Assembly (NCBI GenBank): GCA_045644545.1
Contig: JAZRHC010000017.1
Location: forward strand, 1 to 64,000
From: Scatosoma sp045644545
Lineage (GTDB): Bacteria; Bacillota; Clostridia; Christensenellales; Borkfalkiaceae
Reading direction: 5' to 3'
DNA: 64,000 bases
The translations under genes and the position numbers were made by a program. This document shows, in pieces, positions 42,691 to 56,000 of the stretch. A model generated the notes under the pieces. The model made no database searches. It worked only from the letters and a program-made list of their open reading frames with translations, and had not been told where the DNA came from. Within the stretch, counting starts at the first letter, position 1. The number at the start of each line of letters is the position of its first letter.

Positions 42691-45317
42691 TTTTTCAGCT
42701 TCCTTTGTACGAGTTTAGAAATTTCCGTGAACAACACGATTGACAGCGAAAGTCCGAGCGCGATAAAGAATTCCGCCCAGCCGATCGGCGTAAATTTGAA
42801 TATTTTCGCGATCGGAGGCACGAACACGACGATAATCGTCATCACGAACGAGAACGCCGCCGCCCACCACAAAATTTTGTTCTGCTTTTTCATAGCGAAC
42901 ACCGAATGATTTAACGAGCGCACGTCGAAGGAATGGAAGCTTTCCGTGAGCGCCAAAACCAAAAACGCCATCGTGATTCCGTGTTCCGAGCCGCCGAACG
43001 CCTTGCCGATAAAAAATCCGAGCAAAGTCAAGATCCCGATATACGCGCCCTGCAAAAGCACGTTCACGCCAAGCCCGCGTGAAAATACGCTTTCTTTATC
43101 GTCGCGCGGCTTTCGCTTCATTAAATCGGATTCCCCTTCTTCCATACCGAGCGCGATCGCGGGGAAGGAGTCGCTGATTAAATTGATCCATAAAAGGTGT
43201 ATCGGGCGAAGCAGGGTGTAGCCGCACATCGTTGCGATAAACACCGCGATCACTTCCGCAAGGTTGCTCGAAAGCAGATATTGAATGGCTTTACGAATGT
43301 TTTCGTAAATTTTTCTTCCTTCGCCCACCGCCGTGACGATGGTCGCGAAATTATCGTCTTGCAGCACCATATCCGCCGCGCCTTTCGTGACGTCCGTACC
43401 CGTGATACCCATACCCACGCCGATATCCGCGCTCTTGATGCTCGGCGCGTCGTTCACGCCGTCGCCCGTCATTGCGGTGATATAGCCTTTCTTTTTCCAC
43501 GTCGTGACGATACGCACCTTGTGTTCGGGCTGAACGCGCGCGTAGACCGAATATTTTTCGATTTCCGCTTCAAAATTTTCGTCCGCGATTTCCGCCATAT
43601 CCGCGCCCGTGATCGCCTGCGACGCGTCCTCGATAATTCCGAGCTCTTTCGCGATCGCCACCGCCGTGTCGATATGGTCGCCCGTGATCATAATCGGACG
43701 GATACCCGCCGCCTTACACTCCGCGATCGCGGCTTTGACTTCGGGACGGACGGGGTCGATCATACCCGTAAGCCCGATAAAGATCAGATCCTTTTCGATT
43801 TCTTCGGGAACGATCTCGTCGGGGAGCGTTTTCAAGGGCTTATACGCCGCCGCAAGCACGCGGAGCGCCCTATCCGCCATATCCTTGTTCGCCGCCAGAA
43901 TTTGCGCGCGAAGCTCTTCGTTAAGCGGCAGAATTTTCCCGTCAACGCATACCTGGGTGCACCGTTTTAAGATTTCGTCGGGCGCGCCCTTGGTATATTG
44001 CACGAGCCCTTCCGCGCTTTCGTGCAGGGTGGACATCATTTTACGCATACTATCAAACGGCGCTTCCGCAACTCGTTTTTCTGCTTTGCCCATCTGCGTT
44101 TTATCAAGCCCCAGCTTATACGCGTAGTTGACGAGCGCGCACTCCGTCGGCTCGCCGATAGCCTCGTGGGATTCCCCGTCGAGAGTCGCGTCGGAGCATT
44201 GTGCCATCGCGCGGGCTAAAAGCGCTTCGTCGTCGCCGTAATGCTCCACCACCGTCATTTTATTTTGCGTCAGCGTGCCCGTTTTATCCGAGCAAATAAT
44301 TTGCGTACACCCCAGCGTTTCAACAGCCGTGAGCCGTTTTACGACGGCTTTTTTCTTCGCCATTTTCGTCATACCGATCGACAACACGATGGTAACGACG
44401 GTGGCAAGCCCTTCGGGAATCGCCGCCACGGCGAGCGAAACCGCAATAATAAAGCTATCGAGCACGACTTCTAAATGGAAGTCCATATCCATAAACAGCT
44501 TGAAAAGGAAAATGAACACGGAGATTCCCAGCACGGCAAAGCTCAGCACCTTCGAAAGACTATTGAGCTTCTTTTGAAGGGGGGTAACCTCGTCCTTCGC
44601 GTCGGCAAGTACGCCCGCAATTTTGCCCATTTCCGTTTGCATACCCGTCGCCACGACGACCGCGCGCGCCCTGCCGTAAACGATCGTACTGCCCATATAG
44701 CACATATTTTTACGATCGCCCAAAGGCACGTCCTTGCCGTTTTCGCATTCTAATTTTTCAGAAATCTTATTCGCGGGCACGCTTTCGCCCGTGAGCGCGG
44801 CTTCTTCGGCTTTTAAGGAAGCCGATTCGATAATCCTGCAATCGGCGGGCACGCTGTCCCCCGCTTCCAAAATCACGATATCCCCCACGACGAGCTCTTC
44901 GCTCTTGACCGCCATAAGCTGACCGCCTCGAATAACCTTCGAGGTCGAAGCCGTCATTTGTTTGAGCGCTTCGATCGCCTGTTCGGCTTTGCCTTCCTGC
45001 ACCACGCCCAAAATCGCGTTGAGTAACACGACGGCGATAATGACGAAAAATTCCGCAAACGACTCGTTCCCGCCGTGCGCCCGCTCGATTAGCACGGTGA
45101 CGAAATTCACGCCCGCCGCGATCAAAAGCACGATAATCATCGGGTTGACGAGCTGTTCGAAAAACCGCTTTATCCAAGATTTTTTCTTGCCTTCGGCAAG
45201 CTTATTTCTGCCGTTTTCCTGCAAGCGTTGTTCGGCTTCTGCCACCGAAAGCCCGTTTTCGGCAGAAGTACCCGTTTGTAAAAGTACTTCTTCCTCGTTC
45301 ATAAGATACTCTTTCAT
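42687..45317 (-). CDS. calcium-type cation-transporting P-ATPase
   Basis: An 876-residue type II P-ATPase, probably exporting Ca2+. It has TGES (actuator domain), PEGL in helix M4 (VAAIPEGLATVV), the phosphorylated Asp in CSDKTGTLTQNK, the nucleotide-domain KGAPD and TGDGVNDAPSIKSADIG, with ten expected helices. GAGAGA precedes the Met at 45317. A near-consensus promoter lies upstream. Confidence 0.93.
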   Translation of the reverse strand: MKEYLMNEEEVLLQTGTSAENGLSVAEAEQRLQENGRNKLAEGKKKSWIKRFFEQLVNPMIIVLLIAAGVNFVTVLIERAHGGNESFAEFFVIIAVVLLNAILGVVQEGKAEQAIEALKQMTASTSKVIRGGQLMAVKSEELVVGDIVILEAGDSVPADCRIIESASLKAEEAALTGESVPANKISEKLECENGKDVPLGDRKNMCYMGSTIVYGRARAVVVATGMQTEMGKIAGVLADAKDEVTPLQKKLNSLSKVLSFAVLGISVFIFLFKLFMDMDFHLEVVLDSFIIAVSLAVAAIPEGLATVVTIVLSIGMTKMAKKKAVVKRLTAVETLGCTQIICSDKTGTLTQNKMTVVEHYGDDEALLARAMAQCSDATLDGESHEAIGEPTECALVNYAYKLGLDKTQMGKAEKRVAEAPFDSMRKMMSTLHESAEGLVQYTKGAPDEILKRCTQVCVDGKILPLNEELRAQILAANKDMADRALRVLAAAYKPLKTLPDEIVPEEIEKDLIFIGLTGMIDPVRPEVKAAIAECKAAGIRPIMITGDHIDTAVAIAKELGIIEDASQAITGADMAEIADENFEAEIEKYSVYARVQPEHKVRIVTTWKKKGYITAMTGDGVNDAPSIKSADIGVGMGITGTDVTKGAADMVLQDDNFATIVTAVGEGRKIYENIRKAIQYLLSSNLAEVIAVFIATMCGYTLLRPIHLLWINLISDSFPAIALGMEEGESDLMKRKPRDDKESVFSRGLGVNVLLQGAYIGILTLLGFFIGKAFGGSEHGITMAFLVLALTESFHSFDVRSLNHSVFAMKKQNKILWWAAAFSFVMTIIVVFVPPIAKIFKFTPIGWAEFFIALGLSLSIVLFTEISKLVQRKLKK

Positions 45318-45404
45318 TCTATCTCTCCTTACGTTTTTCGCTCGTTTCAAAAAAACTCCTGCGAAAGATTGCCGTAGCGCGTATGCTTGACGAACTACCT
45401 TATT

Positions 45405-45433
45405 ATTGTAATCTATTTGCGTGAAAATGTCAA
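45405..45433 (-). promoter_or_regulatory. P-ATPase/tcdA promoter
   Basis: Minus strand TTGACA (45433-45428) and TACAAT (45410-45405), 17 bases apart. Confidence 0.75.
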
Positions 45434-45483
45434 TGCTTCAACGGAAATTTTTTCCGTTTTTTCATATTCGCTCCGCTTTTTTG

Positions 45484-45515
45484 AAAAGGCTGCCACCAAA
45501 CGGTAGCAGCCTTTT
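45484..45515 (-). terminator. terminator of the pfl operon
   Basis: AAAAGGCTGC (45484-45493) pairs with GCAGCCTTTT (45506-45515), extended by inner ACC/GGT pairs. It lies just past the stop of the glycyl-radical protein. Confidence 0.85.
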
Positions 45516-45533
45516 GTGAGTATTTTCAATCCG

Positions 45534-45767
45534 TTACATAGATTCGTGAATGGTTCTCGAAATAACGTCGTCTTGCTGTTCTTTCGTGAGCTTGATGAAG
45601 TTCACCGCGTAACCGGATACGCGAATCGTAAGCTGGGGATATTTTTCGGGATGCGCTTGCGCGTCCAGAAGGGTTTCGCGGTTGAATACGTTCACGTTAA
45701 GGTGATAGCCACCGTCGCCAACGTAACCGTCTAACATATTCACTAAGTTATCTACTCTGTTCGACAT
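45534..45767 (-). CDS. separate glycyl-radical domain protein (C-terminal part of pyruvate formate-lyase)
   Basis: The 77 residues match the last part of pyruvate formate-lyase: NLVNMLDGYVGDGGYHLNVNVF, then RVSGYAVNF with the radical Gly52, ending in VISRTIHESM. It is its own gene: AAAGGAG precedes its ATG, and 81 bases with several stops separate it from pflB. Together with the 677-residue pflB it adds up to a normal 754-residue enzyme. It should insert its glycyl loop into the PflB barrel as E. coli YfiD/GrcA does for damaged enzyme, but here it would be the only source of the radical. Confidence 0.88.
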   Translation of the reverse strand: MSNRVDNLVNMLDGYVGDGGYHLNVNVFNRETLLDAQAHPEKYPQLTIRVSGYAVNFIKLTKEQQDDVISRTIHESM

Positions 45768-45848
45768 AATTTTTTCTCCTTTTCTATCATTATTTTATTC
45801 GGTTTTCTCGGCGAAAGTTCGCTTTCCCGAGCGTGTGAGTAAAATTGA

Positions 45849-47882
45849 TCAGTCTTCCTTGCCAAGCGAGCCGGGCGTGATCGAGAAGGTGTTGGAAATA
45901 CCGTCTCTCGAATATTCGTAGGGAAGCTTTGCAACCGATTCAAGGGAAGCCAAAGCCCCGTTCGCGTCTCTGCCGTGCATAGGGTTCGCGCCGGGCGCAA
46001 GCGGCGTACCGCCTCTTCTGCCGTCGGGCGTGTTACCCGTCTTTTTGCCGTAAACGACGTTCGACGTGATCGTGAGGATCGAGGTCGTGGGAACGCTTTC
46101 ACGATAAGTGTAGTGGCTCTTGACCTTCTTCATAAACGTCTTCAACAGCCATACTGCAAGCTCGTCCGCTCTGTCGTCGTTGTTGCCGTATTTGGGGAAG
46201 TCGCCTTCGATTCTGAAATCTACGACGATACCGTCCTCGTTGCGCACGGGGTATACTTTTGCGTATTTGATCGCAGACAAGGAGTCCGCCGCGCAGGAAA
46301 GACCCGCGATACCCGTAGCGAAGAAGCGGCGAACGTTCGTGTCGTGCAAGGACATTTCGAGCGCTTCGTAGCTGTATTTGTCGTGCATATAGTGAATGAG
46401 GTTGAGCGTGTTCACGTAGAGGTCGGCAAGCCACGTCATCATATTGTCGAATTTTGCAACGACTTCGTTGAAATCAAGCGCGTCGTTGCTCGTGATCGCC
46501 GCGAATTCGGGGGATACCTGCATAGGCTTACCCGTCTTCTTGTCCTTCATAAGCTCGTCCTTACCGCCGTTGATAGCGTACAGCAAGCATTTTGCAAGGT
46601 TGGCTCTCGCGCCGAAGAATTGCATATCCTTACCCACTCTCATACAGCTTACGCAGCAAGCGATCGCGTAGTCGTCGCCCATTTCGGGACGCATAAGATC
46701 GTCGCTTTCGTATTGAATGGAAGAGGTACGAATGGAGATGTCCGCGCAGAATCTCTTGAATTCCTTGGGCAATCTCTTCGACCACAAAACCGTGAGGTTA
46801 GGTTCGGGAGCAGGACCGAGGTTGTCGAGCGTGTGCAGGATACGGAACGCCGTTTTGGTGACGAGGGTTCTGCCGTCTACGCCCATACCGCCGATCGCTT
46901 CGGTAACCCACGTGGGGTCGCCCGAGAACAATTCGTTATATTCCTTCGTTCTCATAAACTTCACGATACGAAGCTTCATAACGAAGTGGTCGATAAATTC
47001 CTGCGCTTCTTCTTCGGTGATCACGCCGTTTTTCAAGTCGCGTTCGATATAGATATCGAGGAAGGTCGTGTTTCTACCGATCGACATCGCCGCGCCGTTC
47101 TGATCTTTGACCGCCGCAAGGTAGCCAAAATACAGCGCTTGAATCGCCTGTTGCGCGGTTTCTGCGGGCTTGGAAATATCGCAGCCGTAAATCGCCGCCA
47201 TTTCTTTGAGCGCTTTAAGCGCCTTCACTTGATCGGCAATTTCTTCGCGGTTTCTTACCTTATCGGGCGTCATATCCCCGTTGATCGCAAGCTTGTCTTC
47301 TTCCTTCTTTTGAATGAGGTAGTCAACGCCGTAAAGCGCAACGCGGCGATAGTCGCCGATAATTCTGCCGCGGCCGTACGCGTCGGGAAGCCCCGTCAAA
47401 ATATGCGCGGAGCGCGCCGCTCTCATTTCAGGCGTGTACGCGTCGAAAACGCCTTCGTTGTGGGTCTTTCTGTATTTGGTGAAGACTTCCTTAACCTGAG
47501 GATCGATCTGATAGCCGTACATTTCCAACGCGCCTTCCGACATACGGATACCGCCGAAGGGCTGCAAGGAACGCTTGAAAGGCGCGTCCGTTTGAACGCC
47601 GACGATCTTTTCGAGGTTCTTATCGAGATACCCCGCGCCGTGAGAGGTGAGCGTGGAAACGATTTTCGTATCCGCGTCTAAAACGCCGCCTGCTTCGCGT
47701 TCTTTCTTGGAAAGATCGCAAACGATCTCCCAAAGCTTTTTGGTTGCGTCCGTAGCGGGAGCAAGGAAGCTTGCGTCCCCTTCGTAGGGCGTGTAATTGT
47801 GTTGAATGAAGTCACGCACGTCGATTTCGTCGGCGCACCATTTTCCGGGAACGAATCCCTCCCAACCTTTGTATTGCATCAT
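45849..47882 (-). CDS. pflB: pyruvate formate-lyase core lacking the glycyl-radical domain
   Basis: PflB splits pyruvate plus CoA into acetyl-CoA and formate. These 677 residues align with the enzyme from its start (GWEGFVPGKWCADEIDVRDFIQ) to SITPGSLGKED and keep the catalytic Cys409-Cys410 pair (IACCVSC) and MQFFGARANLAK. The stop is TGA, and the reading frame after it is not PFL-like, so this is a true end and not a frameshift. The missing 75 or so residues with the radical glycine are encoded by the next gene. GGAG precedes the first of two ATGs. Confidence 0.93.
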   Translation of the reverse strand: MMQYKGWEGFVPGKWCADEIDVRDFIQHNYTPYEGDASFLAPATDATKKLWEIVCDLSKKEREAGGVLDADTKIVSTLTSHGAGYLDKNLEKIVGVQTDAPFKRSLQPFGGIRMSEGALEMYGYQIDPQVKEVFTKYRKTHNEGVFDAYTPEMRAARSAHILTGLPDAYGRGRIIGDYRRVALYGVDYLIQKKEEDKLAINGDMTPDKVRNREEIADQVKALKALKEMAAIYGCDISKPAETAQQAIQALYFGYLAAVKDQNGAAMSIGRNTTFLDIYIERDLKNGVITEEEAQEFIDHFVMKLRIVKFMRTKEYNELFSGDPTWVTEAIGGMGVDGRTLVTKTAFRILHTLDNLGPAPEPNLTVLWSKRLPKEFKRFCADISIRTSSIQYESDDLMRPEMGDDYAIACCVSCMRVGKDMQFFGARANLAKCLLYAINGGKDELMKDKKTGKPMQVSPEFAAITSNDALDFNEVVAKFDNMMTWLADLYVNTLNLIHYMHDKYSYEALEMSLHDTNVRRFFATGIAGLSCAADSLSAIKYAKVYPVRNEDGIVVDFRIEGDFPKYGNNDDRADELAVWLLKTFMKKVKSHYTYRESVPTTSILTITSNVVYGKKTGNTPDGRRGGTPLAPGANPMHGRDANGALASLESVAKLPYEYSRDGISNTFSITPGSLGKED

Positions 47883-47926
47883 AGTGTTACTCCTATAAAT
47901 AATTATTTATTAAACTTATTTCAAAC

Positions 47927-47943
47927 CGTTTATTATATAAACG
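47927..47943. promoter_or_regulatory. palindrome over a -10-like box before pflB
   Basis: CGTTTAT and ATAAACG flank TAT, and a minus-strand TATAAT lies inside. A second perfect palindrome, ATAAATAATTATTTAT, is at 47895-47910. Either could be a regulator site for an internal pflB promoter; the -35 is weak (TTAAAA). Confidence 0.4.
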
Positions 47944-47973
47944 CTTTTTGACTATTTTAACCCGAAAGCAAGG

Positions 47974-48282
47974 TTATTTTTGCTTTCTTTCCTCGATCTT
48001 GCTATCCAGCCAGAGTTCGAGAATCTCTTCGGGCTGATACCCCGCGCACCGAGCAAAAATTTCGCCGTCCTCCATCAAAAGGATCGTAGGCACTTTCGTA
48101 ACCTCCCATTCCTCCATCAGCTCGGTCGTGGAATAATCCGCTTCGATATGCACGAGCTTTACGTCGCTTCGTTGCTCGCAAAGCTCCTTTAAAATCGGCA
48201 TCAGCGTTAAGCAGTTCGCGCAAGATTCCCCGCTGATCTCCACCACGCAAAGCCCTTTGAGTTGACTTTTATAATCTGCCAT
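47974..48282 (-). CDS. thioredoxin-family protein with CANC active site
   Basis: A 102-residue thioredoxin fold with the redox pair in ESCANCLTLMP (Cys21, Cys24) and the cis-Pro65 in KVPTILL. Thioredoxin normally has CGPC; CANC should shift its redox potential. The ATG begins one base after the pflA stop, so it is translationally coupled to the activating enzyme. A role in keeping PFL or PflA cysteines reduced is an inference from position alone. Confidence 0.85.
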   Translation of the reverse strand: MADYKSQLKGLCVVEISGESCANCLTLMPILKELCEQRSDVKLVHIEADYSTTELMEEWEVTKVPTILLMEDGEIFARCAGYQPEEILELWLDSKIEERKQK

Positions 48283-48283
48283 A

Positions 48284-49009
48284 TTATTTACCCGTTAAAA
48301 TTTTTTTCGCGTTCTCAACGCGTTCTTTCGTCGGCGGGGAAACGCCCTTTAAAGGATAGTCGTAGCCGAGCTTTTCATACTTGACCTCTCCCATCGTGTG
48401 ATAGGGCAAAACCTCTACCTTTTCCACCGTTTTTAAAGTGTCGATAAACGCTTTCAAACGCTTTAACGCCTCGTCGTCGTCCGTTAAGGTGGGCACGAGC
48501 ACGTGCCTGATCCATATTTTTTTGCCGTGATCGCTTAAAAATTTCGCGAACGCCAAGGTGTTTGCGTTGCTCTGCTTGGTCAGCGTTTTGTGCGCGGCTT
48601 CGTCGATATGCTTGATATCGAGAAGGAACAGATCGGCGTATTCGAGAAGCGTTTCGTTCTTTTTCACGCACTCGGGGTCGTTTTCCCGAAAGGTGATTCC
48701 CGAAGTATCCACGCAGGTGTGGATTCCTTGCGCTTTTAACAGCTTAAAAAGCTCCGTCACGAACTCGATTTGAAGGAGCGGTTCGCCCCCCGAAACGGTC
48801 GCGCCGCCCGTCTCCCCGAAATAATTCCGATAACGCAAGATCCTCGAAGCGACCTCTTCCGCCGTGTATTCCTGCCCGCCCGAAAGCCAAGTATCGGGAT
48901 TGTGGCAGTATTGACAACGCATCGGACAGCCTTGCATAAAAGTTACGAAGCGAATACCGGGCCCGTCTACCGTACCGAAGGATTCAAAGGAATGAATTCG
49001 TCCCGTCAT
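48284..49009 (-). CDS. pflA: pyruvate formate-lyase activating enzyme
   Basis: This 241-residue radical-SAM enzyme makes the glycyl radical on PFL. The cluster motif is C28-x3-C32-x2-C35 in MQGCPMRCQYCHNP, followed by GGATVSGGEPLLQ and the SAM-binding strand. The Met at 49009 is set by AGGAGG; an upstream frame start at 49039 is unlikely. Here its target glycine would be on the separate 77-residue protein. Confidence 0.94.
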   Translation of the reverse strand: MTGRIHSFESFGTVDGPGIRFVTFMQGCPMRCQYCHNPDTWLSGGQEYTAEEVASRILRYRNYFGETGGATVSGGEPLLQIEFVTELFKLLKAQGIHTCVDTSGITFRENDPECVKKNETLLEYADLFLLDIKHIDEAAHKTLTKQSNANTLAFAKFLSDHGKKIWIRHVLVPTLTDDDEALKRLKAFIDTLKTVEKVEVLPYHTMGEVKYEKLGYDYPLKGVSPPTKERVENAKKILTGK

Positions 49010-49098
49010 TATTTTCGTCCTCCTATGTACCGCCCGCATACTCCAAAAAAGCGTACCCGCTTGTCCACGCGCGCCGCCCTCCTGTTTCTCACGATATT

Positions 49099-49127
49099 AT
49101 TATACCAAATCGTTATAATTATGTCAA
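49099..49127 (-). promoter_or_regulatory. pfl operon promoter
   Basis: Minus strand TTGACA (49127-49122) and TATAAT (49104-49099), exactly 17 bases apart, about 90 bases before pflA. Confidence 0.85.
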
Positions 49128-49225
49128 GCCTTTGGACTATATTTCTCGGAGAAGAATTTGCCTGTTTTTCCACCGGCTTTTTAGGCGATTTTTTTGCCTA
49201 TCAATTAAACTTTTTTTAAGCAAAA

Positions 49226-49254
49226 CCCCCGCAATCCTTGCGGAATTGCGGGGG
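49226..49254 (-). terminator. rpoBC terminator
   Basis: CCCCCGCAAT (49226-49235) with ATTGCGGGGG (49245-49254), just past the rpoC stop, followed on the minus strand by TTTTGCTT. Confidence 0.85.
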
Positions 49255-49262
49255 CGCGGTTT

Positions 49263-53045
<3,783 letters not shown>

Positions 53046-53057
53046 AATATTCTCTCC

Positions 53058-56000
53058 TTACTCCTCGTCGTCAAAAAGGTCGCTTGCGTCCTTTTCGTCC
53101 TCGTCGTCCTCGTCGTCGAACAACTTGCCGAAATCGTCTTCCTCGTCGTCGTCAAACGCAACGCCGTCGTCGGAATCAGCCGTAAAGTCGTCCTCGTCGT
53201 CCTCTTCGAAGATAGACATTTCGCCGTCGAATTCGTCTTCGTCGTCGTCCTCTTCGTTGAAATCGATCTCCTCGAAGGATTCGTCGGACAGGTTGTCCTT
53301 GCGGCTCGCTTCGAGATCCGCCGATTCCTCTTCTTCCTCGAATTCGCGGATAATCAGCTCGTCGCCCGATTCCGTAAGCACCTTCACGTCAAGCGCCAAG
53401 GACTGCAATTCCTTCAAAAGCACTTTGAACGCTTCGGGAATCCCCGGTTCGGAAATGTTCTCGCCGCGAACGATGGATTCGTAGGTCTTGACGCGCCCTA
53501 CCACGTCGTCCGATTTGACCGTCAAAATTTCCTGCAAGATATGCGCCGCGCCGTACGCTTCGAGCGCCCAAACTTCCATTTCCCCGAAACGCTGACCGCC
53601 GAACTGCGCTTTACCGCCGAGGGGCTGCTGCGTAACGAGCGAATAAGGACCGATCGCACGGGCGTGGATCTTATCGTCTACGAGGTGGATAAGTTTAATC
53701 ATATACTGAACGCCGATCGTAACGCGGTTTTCAAACGGCTCGCCCGTTCTTCCGTCGAATACTTGGAACTTACCGTCAACGTTTCCGTCGGGATTCAGAA
53801 GGTTGTTTTCTTTAAAGAGCTGTTCGAGATCCTTCTCGTTCGCGCCGTCGAATACGGGGGTCGCGATCTTCCAGCCGAGCTGCTTACAAACGTAGCCCAA
53901 ATGCACTTCGAGCACCTGCCCGATATTCATACGCGAAGGAACGCCGAGGGGATTGAGCAAGATTTGGAGCGGCGTACCGTCGGCAAGGAACGGCATATCC
54001 GCTTGCGAAAGCACGCGGGAGATAACGCCCTTATTACCGTGACGACCCGCCATCTTGTCGCCGACCTGAATCTTACGCTTTTGCGCGATATACACGCGAA
54101 CGAGCTTGTTTACGCCCGGTTCGAGTTCGTCTTTGTTTTCTCTCGTGAACACCTTCACGTCCACGACCACGCCGCCTTCGCCGTGAGGTACTTTCAAGGA
54201 AGTATCTCTCACTTCTCTCGATTTGTCGCCGAAGATAGCGCGAAGCAGTCTTTCTTCGGGCGTGAGCTCCGCTTCGCCCTTAGGCGAAACTTTACCGACG
54301 AGGATATCCCCGCTCTGTACTTCCGCGCCGATACGGATAATACCGTCCTCGTCGAGGTCTTTGAGCGCGTCGTCGCCCACGTTGGGGATATCGCGCGTGA
54401 TTTCTTCGGGCCCGAGCTTGGTATCTCTCGCTTCCGTTTCGTGTTCTTCGATATGAATGGAAGTGAACACGTCGTCCTGCACGAGCTTTTCGCTGAGCAA
54501 GATAGCGTCTTCGTAGTTGTAGCCTTCCCATTCCATATACCCGATAAGAATGTTCTTACCGAGCGCGAGCTCGCCGTTGTTGGTCGAAGGACCGTCGGCG
54601 ATAATCTCGCCCTTTGCCACTCTGTCGCCCGTCGTTACGATAGGCTTTTGGTTGAGCGAAGTACCCGCGTTGGAGCGTTCGAACTTCTTCAAGGGATATT
54701 CGCGGATGGTGCCGTCGTCCTCTTTGATCTTGATCAAATTCGACGCACAGCCTACCACCACGCCCGCTTCCTTCGCGATCACGGTAACGCCCGAATATTT
54801 CGCGATAGCGCCTTCGATACCCGTCGCCACGATCGCGGATTCCGTCTTTAAAAGAGGAACTGCCTGACGTTGCATATTCGAGCCCATCAAGGCACGGTTG
54901 GTATCGTCGTTTTCAAGGAAAGGAATCAGCGCGGTAGCCACCGAAACGAGCTGCTTGGGCGAAACGTCCATATAGTCCATCTTTTCGCGGGGCATCTCCG
55001 TGATGTCGTCGCGATAACGGCAGCCTACGCGCTCGTTCACGAACCGACCCTCTTCGTCGAGGGGCTCGTTCGCCTGCGCTACGATATATTTATCTTCTTC
55101 GTCCGCGGTCAAATAGTCCACGTGATTGGTGACTACGCCCGCCTCCTTGTCCACTCTTCTATACGGGCTCATAATAAAGCCGTATTCGTTTACCTTCGCA
55201 AACGTCGCGAGCGAGGAGATAAGACCGATATTTTGACCTTCGGGCGTTTCAATAGGACACATACGCCCGTAGTGCGTGTGGTGAATGTCGCGGACTTCGA
55301 AGGTCGCGCGGTCGCGGTTCAAGCCCCCGGGGCCGAGCGCGGAAAGTTTACGCTTATGCGTAAGCTCTGCGATCGGGTTGGTCTGGTCCATAAACTGCGA
55401 AAGCTGGGACGAGCCGAAGAATTCGCGAATGACCGCCGATACGGGACGGATATTGATCAAAGCGGACGGCGTGATTTCCATCGGGTCTTGCGTTGCCATT
55501 CTCTCTTTGATAAGTCTTTCGAGTCTTGCAATACCCACGCGGAGTTGATTTTGGAGTAGTTCGCCCACCGAACGCACGCGGCGGTTGCCGAGGTGGTCGA
55601 TATTGTCGATCGTGCCGATACCGTAACGAAGATCGAGGTTGCTCGAAATGGAAGCTACGATATCGTCTACCGTTACGTGCTTATGGCAGAGCTTTTCGAT
55701 CAAAGGACGCATTTCCTTTTTCTGCTCTTGGGTAGGCACGGGGTTTTCGCTTGCGAGAACTTCGTGGAAAAGCTTACAAGCCGCCACGAACTTACGGCGG
55801 TTATCTCTTCTCTTCTCGCGGTTTTTCTTTTCTTCGGGCTTCTCGTCGGGCTCTTCCGCTTTTTCGTGCGTATAGTAAAGCGCGTCGATATCGTCGGTGT
55901 ATTTTTCCGCTACTTCCTCTATCGAAAGCGCCGCACATTCCTCTGCGATTGCCTTCGAGAAGCGGTAGTTGGGATAATGAATGGTGGGAAGCAAGCCGAA

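Noticed and set aside
45768..45848. Frameshift or sequencing error splitting pflB
   Set aside because: The gap is 81 bases with stops, the small gene has its own strong ribosome-binding site, and no frame joins the two coding parts.
45975..47681. 568-codon plus-strand frame opposite pflB
   Set aside because: Composition is that of a complement shadow of a GC-rich gene; pflB on the other strand is certain.
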